Shown here: in pieces, positions 36,558 to 43,019 of the stretch
Position numbering within the stretch: the first letter of the stretch is position 1
Layout of the letters: each line of letters begins with the position of its first letter
Translations under genes and position numbers: made by a program
From: Methanoregulaceae archaeon PtaB.Bin056
GTDB lineage: Archaea > Halobacteriota > Methanomicrobia > Methanomicrobiales > Methanospirillaceae
Assembly (NCBI GenBank): GCA_002067095.1
Contig: MVQD01000037.1
Location: 1 to 64,000, forward strand
Reading direction: 5' to 3'
DNA length: 64,000 nt
The notes under the pieces: model-generated
What the model was told of the DNA's origin: nothing
What the model saw: only the letters and a program-made list of their open reading frames with translations
The model's database searches: none

Positions 36558-36968
36558 ATGGAAGGCCGGGAGAAGATTCCCACCTACAGGGAGCTTGCAG
36601 GGATCGCAGAGCATCTCCTCGAGAGGGCCGACGAGGACGAGGCACTCCTCGCCAGGGAGCTTGATTTGATTGATCCTCCCATCCGCCGGGAGCTGCTCGT
36701 ATCCGACTTCCTGAACGCCTACCAGGTCTACTATTACTTTTTCCGCGAGGCCCCGGGCGACCTGGAGCGGGAGAGGCTCATCCTGCAGCCGGCATCAGCG
36801 CTGGTGCAGGGCGTGATGATGGCGGAACTCGAACTCCTCGAGATAATCTTCCGGATAGAGGACGACAGGCCGGTGATTAGTGTCAGTGACGGCGAACAGT
36901 TCCTCGTGAACTACCGGGGTAAAGACGCGTATAACAGGGCACTTCGTTTTATCGACGATGCACTCTAG
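36558..36968 (+). CDS. Hypothetical protein
   Basis: This 136-residue acidic, helix-rich protein (IPTYRELAGIAEHLLERADEDEALLARELDLIDPP) has a Tyr-rich segment NAYQVYYYFFREAPG. There are no membrane segments or known motifs, and I do not recognise the family. It is a single gene, divergent from the winged-helix gene. The first Met is in the middle of a 150-bp shared upstream region. Confidence 0.7.
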   Translation: MEGREKIPTYRELAGIAEHLLERADEDEALLARELDLIDPPIRRELLVSDFLNAYQVYYYFFREAPGDLERERLILQPASALVQGVMMAELELLEIIFRIEDDRPVISVSDGEQFLVNYRGKDAYNRALRFIDDAL

Positions 36969-37033
36969 CCAGCCGGGGAGCAGGCATGGCTGCGCGCGGG
37001 AGGTGTCCCTGTCTCCCCACAGGCTGCGCGCGC

Positions 37034-37636
37034 TTATTCTCCTGAACCCGGGATGCCGATCACCTGCTGGATGATCCGCTTCATCCTGGCAAGCTGGATC
37101 GCCTCGGGGGTCTCCTCCCTCTCCTTTTGGCTGTCCTGCTCCTGTTCAAGGAGCAAAGAAAATGCCTGCTGCGCCTTGACTATCCGGGACAACCTGCAGT
37201 ATTCCTCGAGGAAACTCCGCTCGGTCCCCTTCTCGCAGGCCTCGTGAACGATGCCGGAGAGGCGTTCCTGTTCAAGGAAGGCTGTCCGGATGCTCTCTTT
37301 CAGGCTGCGGAGATCAAAGGGCTTGAGAATGTACCCGTCAATGAGGGGGGCATACTTCTCCGCCTCCTCACTCGTCGGGTGCTTTGCAGTCAGCATGATG
37401 ACCCGGACCTTCTTCATCCCAGGCTGCTCCCGTATCCTTTCGAGGACCGTCCATCCGTCCATGGGCGACATGACGATATCGAGGAGTACAAGCCCGGGCT
37501 TCTCCTTTTCGAGGTAGGCAAGGCATTCTGCACCGCTGTAGGCCGCATGCACGATGTATCCCTCCATCTCCAGCACAGTCTCGAGGAAATCGACGATCCT
37601 CCTGTTATCGTCGACCACCAGTATGGTCCTGTCCAT
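37034..37636 (-). CDS. Response regulator receiver protein
   Basis: The receiver domain (residues 1-120) has acidic D9/D10, phospho-acceptor D53 (LVLLDIVMSPMDGW), T86 (MLTAKH) and the late Lys in ILKPFD. The remaining 80 residues are a Glu/Gln-rich helical tail with no known output domain. It may signal by protein contact, as stand-alone archaeal receivers do. No histidine kinase is next to it. Confidence 0.92.
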   Translation of the reverse strand: MDRTILVVDDNRRIVDFLETVLEMEGYIVHAAYSGAECLAYLEKEKPGLVLLDIVMSPMDGWTVLERIREQPGMKKVRVIMLTAKHPTSEEAEKYAPLIDGYILKPFDLRSLKESIRTAFLEQERLSGIVHEACEKGTERSFLEEYCRLSRIVKAQQAFSLLLEQEQDSQKEREETPEAIQLARMKRIIQQVIGIPGSGE

Positions 37637-37772
37637 TGCCACTCTTTGCAACCCCTGCGGGTGCGCCCATCGTAACCTCTGAACCGATCTCTCCTGCAGG
37701 GAGTATGGTCCACCACTGCACGCATTCCTGCATGCCTATATCTCAAAGAACATCACGTAGTCTTTTTGATCC

Positions 37773-38483
37773 TCACCAGGGACCGCCCGTCACCAGGTCA
37801 CGGTCCACCCTCGCCCTGACCAGGGGGGGCAGAGTGCCAAACGAGGAAGTCCACTCACCCGCCACGACGTAGACACCGTCCACCTCCTCCCAGGGCACCT
37901 TGTCGATGATGCTGGTGTCATCCGGCGTGATGGTGTTGCAGATCGCGGTCGCCCAGGCATCTGCGAGGGCGGGATCGGATGAGAAGACACAGACCGCATC
38001 CGCAGTGCCGAGCGAGAGGGAATGCCCGACTGTTGCAGATGAGGTGCATATCCCAAGGATCTCTTCCTGCGCAGGGATCTCGAAGGCAAAACGGTCGCTG
38101 TGCGGCGACCGTCCGGCATGTACACCCACCCGGAGAACTCGGTCCGAGAAAAGAACGATGTCTCCCCCGTTGTCAATCACCCCAAAGGAGGCCCCGGCAG
38201 CGGCCATCGACTCCACGCCGGCCCACGCGATCGCCCCTGCCACGGCGGCCATGGGACCCACGCCTGCAGAGAGCGCAGCGGCAATCATCCTCCTGGCGAC
38301 CCTGCTGTCAGACTGCCCTGCGTATGGCTCTAATGTAGCCAGAAAGAACGGATCCTGGGCGATATGGTGCTCGAGTTCGTGCCGTGCCCGCACCAACCCT
38401 TCCCGGGCAGCATTCACATGGCTCTCGTCGTCTGCGAGGATTGTGGCGATCGTCTCGCGGAAATGGAACCGCCGCCGGATCAT
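37773..38483 (-). CDS. UPF0280 family protein
   Basis: The 236-residue protein has the Gly/Ala-rich core (VGPMAAVAGAIAWAGVESMAAAGASFGVIDNGGDI) and the SSATVGHSLSLGTADAVCV segment of UPF0280, a family distantly related to ApbE flavin transferases and common in methanogens. The role is unknown; chemistry on a flavin or another coenzyme has been suggested by fold. It is a single gene starting MIRRRFHFRETIATI. Confidence 0.88.
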   Translation of the reverse strand: MIRRRFHFRETIATILADDESHVNAAREGLVRARHELEHHIAQDPFFLATLEPYAGQSDSRVARRMIAAALSAGVGPMAAVAGAIAWAGVESMAAAGASFGVIDNGGDIVLFSDRVLRVGVHAGRSPHSDRFAFEIPAQEEILGICTSSATVGHSLSLGTADAVCVFSSDPALADAWATAICNTITPDDTSIIDKVPWEEVDGVYVVAGEWTSSFGTLPPLVRARVDRDLVTGGPW

Positions 38484-38545
38484 AAGTGAGAATTAGTTCC
38501 TCCCAATCTGAAAAAATGGCATGGTCGCTGCTTGTGCGGTACGCA

Positions 38546-38556
38546 CTTATTTATAG
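38546..38556 (+). promoter_or_regulatory. TATA box (CTTATTTATAG)
   Basis: This archaeal-type box is centred about 38 nt before the ATG at 38589. The resulting short leader would hold GGAG at 38579-38582, a usable ribosome-binding site. Confidence 0.55.
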
Positions 38557-38588
38557 GCACCCTCGCAAGCGATCTTCTGGAGAATCCC

Positions 38589-39881
38589 ATGGCGCGCAAG
38601 GGCCGCTCCGGCCACAAAAGGCGTATGACCGGGAACCACCGCCCACCCGTATACCTGGTGACAGCGCAGGTGAACAGCCGTTTCGCAAGGGAGTGTCTCT
38701 TGCGCCTGGCAGTAAAGTTCACGCTATCGCGCAGTGAGCGGCATGACCCCCATATCACCCTCTTTGGACCATTCACGCTGGAGGATGGCTGCGACCCGGT
38801 ATTACTCATCAGCCGGGTTCTTCCGCATTCCCGGGAAAGTATCACGTCATGCACCGCGCGGCTCGGCGATCCCCTGCTTCTCAGGGGGAGGAGAGGGTTT
38901 GCGGCGGTTGTCAGGGCCTTCCCCGATGAACACCTCTCCAGGATCTCTGCACGCATCAGGGAACAGCTGCTCCCCCACACCCGTTCCTGCACCTGGATCG
39001 ACCAGCGCCCGGGTCAGCGTATCTTTCACGTGAGCGTTGGATTTGGGTTACGCGAGGCAAGGGCCAGGGAACTCATCAACTTCCTTGAGACGGTCCCTGC
39101 CGGTACGCGAGGCGCAGATGGGATAGGGAGGCTGGAAGGGACAACCATTGTGTCGTTTCGCCTTGCAGTGATCCGGAGGGGAGCGCTCTGGAAGGTCTTT
39201 GACTTCCCCACGGACCGGTGGATCGGCCGCGGGCGGGCGTTCGGAAAAAGCGCAGGAGAGGAGACCCTGGAGGCGTTCAGGAAAAGAGAAGGGTTCGAGC
39301 TCGATCGGCCACGCTTTTGCGAGGGAGATGCCGCATTCGTCATCTCTGACCTGCACCTCGGTCATGAAAATATCATCACCTATACCTCCCGGCCATTCCC
39401 GGACGCTGCCGCAATGGACGATGTGCTCATCCGCAACTGGAACTTCCGGGTAAAACCCACTGATACGGTCTATTTCCTGGGCGATCTCGCCTACGGTCGG
39501 AGTTCACGACATCCCGCAGACTACCTCTCCCTCCTTTCCGGAGTGATCCATTGCGTGGCCGGCAACCACGATACGGGGCTTGCGCACACCAGGGTGAGAA
39601 TCGAGGTAACCTGGAAGGGCCAGCGGTTCCTGATGGTGCACGTCCCCGTTGACGCACCACCGGATTATCCGGGGTTTGTAGTCCACGGCCACCTTCACAA
39701 CAACCAGCCGGATGAGTTCCCGTTCCTCAACATGGAGGATCGGAGGGTGAATGTCAGCGCAGAGGTGGTGGGATACGTGCCTCTCTCCCTCGATGATCTC
39801 GTGGAGATCATCGGGGCATCACCTGAGCGGGCGCGGTTTGCGACGCTTGCCGATGCGCGCAGGGCGCTCTGCCTGACCTGA
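38589..39881 (+). CDS. Fusion of 2H RNA phosphoesterase and calcineurin-like phosphoesterase
   Basis: The 430-residue protein joins two hydrolases. Residues 20-215 form a 2H (LigT-like) domain with HITL (55-58) and HVSV (147-150). Residues 248-415 form a metallophosphoesterase with DLHLGH (254-259), GDLAYG (298-303), GNHD (325-328), H351 and HGHLH (367-371), so both active sites look complete. The first might open cyclic phosphates and the second remove the monophosphate, or both may act on a nucleotide signal. It is a single gene with its own promoter. Confidence 0.88.
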   Translation: MARKGRSGHKRRMTGNHRPPVYLVTAQVNSRFARECLLRLAVKFTLSRSERHDPHITLFGPFTLEDGCDPVLLISRVLPHSRESITSCTARLGDPLLLRGRRGFAAVVRAFPDEHLSRISARIREQLLPHTRSCTWIDQRPGQRIFHVSVGFGLREARARELINFLETVPAGTRGADGIGRLEGTTIVSFRLAVIRRGALWKVFDFPTDRWIGRGRAFGKSAGEETLEAFRKREGFELDRPRFCEGDAAFVISDLHLGHENIITYTSRPFPDAAAMDDVLIRNWNFRVKPTDTVYFLGDLAYGRSSRHPADYLSLLSGVIHCVAGNHDTGLAHTRVRIEVTWKGQRFLMVHVPVDAPPDYPGFVVHGHLHNNQPDEFPFLNMEDRRVNVSAEVVGYVPLSLDDLVEIIGASPERARFATLADARRALCLT

Positions 39882-39947
39882 TCCACTCCACCGCTCATGA
39901 ACCCCCGATGCAAGGAGGGGGGAGGCTCGCCATCCCCCCCGGGAGTC

Positions 39948-40340
39948 TCAACTCTCGATCCTGCGTGAAAGGGCGCGGTGAGGGCAGATCTCGATGCACC
40001 TTCCGCAGAGCACGCAGCGTTTTGCGTCCACGCGGAGGCGGAACTCTTCATCAAACGAGAAGACCTCCTGCGGGCATATGCTGATGCAGGCACCGCAGTC
40101 CACGCACTCGTTCTCGTCGAGACTGATCTCCTCTTCGAGGATTCGCACCGAGGCGCCGAGGTCTGCCAGCTTGTCCTTGACGATCCGGCAGGACTCATCG
40201 GGAATATCGATGAGGGCTTCCCCTTCCGATGAATCGATGAGGGCCCGCTCCACGTTCACGAGCACTCCCGTGTCCCGCACCACCTGGGCAATAATGGGTT
40301 TTTTTCCTTCTTTTCTCGAGAAGGTGACCAGGAGTTTCAT
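39948..40340 (-). CDS. NIL-domain 4Fe-4S ferredoxin (homocysteine synthesis partner)
   Basis: The 130-residue protein has an N-terminal NIL domain (KLLVTFSRKEGKKPIIAQV) and two 4Fe-4S sites, CVDCGACISICP and CVLCGRCIEICP. It corresponds to Methanosarcina MA1822, which works with MA1821 in converting aspartate semialdehyde and sulfide-derived sulfur to homocysteine. It overlaps the end of the partner gene by 3 nt (ATGA). Confidence 0.92.
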   Translation of the reverse strand: MKLLVTFSRKEGKKPIIAQVVRDTGVLVNVERALIDSSEGEALIDIPDESCRIVKDKLADLGASVRILEEEISLDENECVDCGACISICPQEVFSFDEEFRLRVDAKRCVLCGRCIEICPHRALSRRIES

Positions 40341-41845
40341 TTCAGCCACCTCCCGCCAAAGAGCTTTCCGAGGTCCATCGCAGTGAGCATCCCCACTACG
40401 CGGTACTCTTTGTCGACCACCGGGAGGGCGCTGATGTTGTGTTTCTCAAGTTTCCTGACCGCGATATCCACCGGTTCGTCCGCGGTGGTGGTGATCACTT
40501 TGCGGCGCATGATGTCCCTGACATGGGATATCTTCTCGGGGTTCACGACGGCTTTGGATACATCGTACGTCGTGACGATCCCTACGAGGACCCCCTCGCC
40601 GTTTATCACCGGGAGGTGGTTGGTCTCACCTTTCAGGAGTTTTTTTGCGGCATCCCTTATTGGCTCTTCCTCGGAGATAGTGATCAGCCTGCGATCCATG
40701 ATCTCAATCACCCTCGGGCCCTGCGCGGTCTCCCTCATCGGTCCCGCTCTCCTGGCCGGATCGATCCTCCGCGTCGGCAGGCAGACCGTCATTTTTCCGG
40801 ACTCAATCCACTTTTTCAGGTCTGATGCAACCCTTCTCGCCCTGCGGAAGCTCGAGAGCGATGAAGTACGCACCTCCTCGCCATTTATCTCCAGGCGGCC
40901 TTCCCTGAGCATTGCATAGTTCACTTTCCCAAGGGAGGGTCGGTCCCGCGAAGGAACCCCGTAATCGATGATATCCATCCATATATCCTCGTCCCTCACG
41001 GCAGTGCTTCTCACTGTCTCAATATCGAGTACGGGAATGGGGATCCCGAGCCCCACGTACAGCGTTACCCCGTATCCCGTCATCGTCGCGGCCCTGATAT
41101 ACTCCGTGTTCATCTCCTTCATGTTGCCGGTGACCATCAGGGTCCCAAACCCTGCGGCAGGTGAGGCCTGGGTACCTTCGCCAATAACCATCCCCGGAGC
41201 CCCGCCGAGGAGACACGGCACCCCTGACCCGATGACCCTGAAATGGGGGTCGTTCGAGATGGGATTGAGGAGGCCTGCCCCCGAGTAGGTGACGTTGCCG
41301 CACCCGGGGAGGAGCATTCCCATGTAGGTATGAAGAACCCGGTCGGTTGAGTTGCTGGCTGCGTTGTAACGCTGGTACCCGTTCCGGGGGTTGCACATGA
41401 TTGCCTGGTTGAGGTTGTCGATGAGGAGATCGGTGGTGATCGTCCGCCGGGGATAGCAGTCAGTGCCGTGGGAGATTGCCCTGAGTTCCACGGCTTTTCC
41501 GGCGATGAAGTCCTCGATCACATGGGCGCCACCGTAATTCTCCTCCCGCGTGGTGGACTGCTGTGTGGCGCCCAGGTATGCATCGACTGCGGCAAGCCCC
41601 GCGTATGCCTCAACATCGTTCAGCCAGACACGCTCCATCCGTATCGGGGGATCCGCATGCCCGAAGTTGAAAAAGCTCCCTGACGAGCACATGGCGCCGA
41701 ATGTTCCGGTTGTCACCACGTCGACCTCTGCAAGTGCGCCTTCCTCGCCGAGCTCGGCAACGAGGGCGGGCATCTCTTCTGCGGTGACCACCCTTGCATT
41801 GCCTTCGCGGATCCGCTCGTTGACCTGATGGATGGTCTTCTTCAT
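40337..41845 (-). CDS. L-aspartate semialdehyde sulfurtransferase (DUF39-CBS)
   Basis: This is a 502-residue protein: the DUF39/COG1900 domain (1-370) with conserved TGTFGAMCSSGSFFNFGH, SHGTDCYPRR and LPGCGNVTYSG cysteines, then a CBS pair (about 385-500). It matches Methanosarcina MA1821, needed for the O-acetylhomoserine-independent route to homocysteine in methanogens. The CBS pair suggests adenosyl-ligand feedback (for example by SAM, inferred). The ATG at 41845 lies close behind a palindrome and TATA box. Confidence 0.92.
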   Translation of the reverse strand: MKKTIHQVNERIREGNARVVTAEEMPALVAELGEEGALAEVDVVTTGTFGAMCSSGSFFNFGHADPPIRMERVWLNDVEAYAGLAAVDAYLGATQQSTTREENYGGAHVIEDFIAGKAVELRAISHGTDCYPRRTITTDLLIDNLNQAIMCNPRNGYQRYNAASNSTDRVLHTYMGMLLPGCGNVTYSGAGLLNPISNDPHFRVIGSGVPCLLGGAPGMVIGEGTQASPAAGFGTLMVTGNMKEMNTEYIRAATMTGYGVTLYVGLGIPIPVLDIETVRSTAVRDEDIWMDIIDYGVPSRDRPSLGKVNYAMLREGRLEINGEEVRTSSLSSFRRARRVASDLKKWIESGKMTVCLPTRRIDPARRAGPMRETAQGPRVIEIMDRRLITISEEEPIRDAAKKLLKGETNHLPVINGEGVLVGIVTTYDVSKAVVNPEKISHVRDIMRRKVITTTADEPVDIAVRKLEKHNISALPVVDKEYRVVGMLTAMDLGKLFGGRWLK

Positions 41846-41850
41846 GCGGT

Positions 41851-41870
41851 AATATTCTATAAAGAATATT
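41851..41870 (-). promoter_or_regulatory. Palindromic operator at the sulfurtransferase promoter
   Basis: The arms AATATTC and GAATATT are a perfect 7-bp inverted repeat around TATAAA. The minus-strand TATA box (TTTAAATA) begins at about 41874 and the start codon is at 41845. The palindrome therefore lies between TATA box and transcription start, the usual place for an archaeal repressor site. Confidence 0.6.
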
Positions 41871-41883
41871 TAAAGATGTTTCG

Positions 41884-41900
41884 TATTACCCACAGTAATA
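41884..41900. promoter_or_regulatory. Second inverted repeat in the shared upstream region
   Basis: TATTAC and GTAATA form perfect 6-bp arms around CCACA, between the sulfurtransferase and NIF3 genes. It is 36-52 nt before the NIF3 start, so it could affect that promoter. No known factor is assigned. Confidence 0.4.
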
Positions 41901-41935
41901 TATCATTAATAAGCCCGCGCACCGATATACCTGTC

Positions 41936-42664
41936 ATGGAGATCGGGGAGTTCATCCGCATCATGGAGTCTCTGGCACCGCCTGAACTTGCGGAAGAATG
42001 GGATTCAGAGAAGATCGGCCTGATCGTGGAGGGAAGACAGGAACTTGAACAGATCTGCTGTGCACTCGACGCGACCCCGGAGACTGTCGGCCGGGCAGTC
42101 TCAGCGCGAGCCGATATGCTCGTGGTGCATCACACGCCCCTGTGGACTCCTGTCACTGCGTTTCGCGGGCCCCTTGCTTCACTGCTGCGGGAGGCTGTCG
42201 GCTCCGGGATGAACATCTACGTGCTGCATACAAACTACGACCATGCTCCAGGAGGTGTAAACGACGTTCTTGCAGACCTCCTCGGGTTGGAGAATACGCT
42301 CCCCCTCTCGCTTGGTATTGTCGGGGAATGCGGGATAGGGATCCAGGAGATCGCCGACAGGCTGAACAGCCCGCTGCGGGCATGGAACGACCCACACCTG
42401 CCGGGGACGCTCGCAGTCGTAGGAGGATCAGGATTTTCACCCGAACTTATACGCGAAGCGGCGGATGCGGGGGCAGGATCCTTCCTCTCCGCAGAGTTGC
42501 GGCACTCGGTCGCCCGCAGCTCCCCCATTCCCCTCCTGGAAGCGACCCACTATGCCCTGGAAGCCCCTGCCATGAGAGCGCTGGCGGAGAGAATGGGCTG
42601 GACCTATATCGAGGATATTCCGAATCTGCTGACATGGACCCCGAAGAGTTCTGGAAGTTGTTGA
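41936..42664 (+). CDS. NIF3-family dinuclear metal protein
   Basis: The 242-residue NIF3/YbgI-type protein has the metal ligands in ADMLVVHHTPLW (paired His), NIYVLHTNYDHAPGGVND and a late SAELRHS segment. It is a probable metal-dependent hydrolase (some relatives act as GTP cyclohydrolase-like enzymes). The start at 41936 is chosen because an AT-rich box lies 26 nt upstream. The 3' end overlaps the SWIM gene by 31 nt. Confidence 0.9.
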   Translation: MEIGEFIRIMESLAPPELAEEWDSEKIGLIVEGRQELEQICCALDATPETVGRAVSARADMLVVHHTPLWTPVTAFRGPLASLLREAVGSGMNIYVLHTNYDHAPGGVNDVLADLLGLENTLPLSLGIVGECGIGIQEIADRLNSPLRAWNDPHLPGTLAVVGGSGFSPELIREAADAGAGSFLSAELRHSVARSSPIPLLEATHYALEAPAMRALAERMGWTYIEDIPNLLTWTPKSSGSC

Positions 42665-42957
42665 CGGGGGAAAAGTGCCTCACGCCCTGGCTCCTCGACG
42701 AGTTCATCTGCATGTATGGTGACCGTGCCCAGAAAGCCCTGGACGCGTACAGGAACGGGAAGGTCAGGAGATACCGGGATTTCGTCGTCGTCGCAGGCAG
42801 TTCACAGGAGTATATCGTCGAGGAAGACTTCTGCACCTGCCATGACTTTCTGTTCCGGGGGAAGTGCTGCTGGCACCTCCTTGCGGCACGCCTCGCGGCA
42901 GCATGCGGGGGATACGACGCACGCGACGAGTGGTACCAGGACAGCTGGGACCTCTGA
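42634..42957 (+). CDS. SWIM zinc-finger protein
   Basis: The 107-residue protein has a C-terminal SWIM motif C-x-C-x8-C-x-H (CTC at about residues 70-72 then CWH), a zinc finger linked to DNA or protein binding. The N-terminal half is helical (FWKLLTGEKCLTPWLLDEFICMYG). It is squeezed between NIF3 and alaS, starting inside NIF3. I know of no fixed function. Confidence 0.82.
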   Translation: MDPEEFWKLLTGEKCLTPWLLDEFICMYGDRAQKALDAYRNGKVRRYRDFVVVAGSSQEYIVEEDFCTCHDFLFRGKCCWHLLAARLAAACGGYDARDEWYQDSWDL

Positions 42958-43019
42958 AGGAGTGGAATCCAACAGTTTTTATCGTGAAAAACCGAATAAA
43001 TGGAGAAGAAGAGGGTTTT

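Noticed and set aside
36405-36614. Long N-terminal extension of the winged-helix gene
   Set aside because: It would overlap the divergent gene at 36558 and its residues are irregular. The Met at 36404 gives a compact domain.
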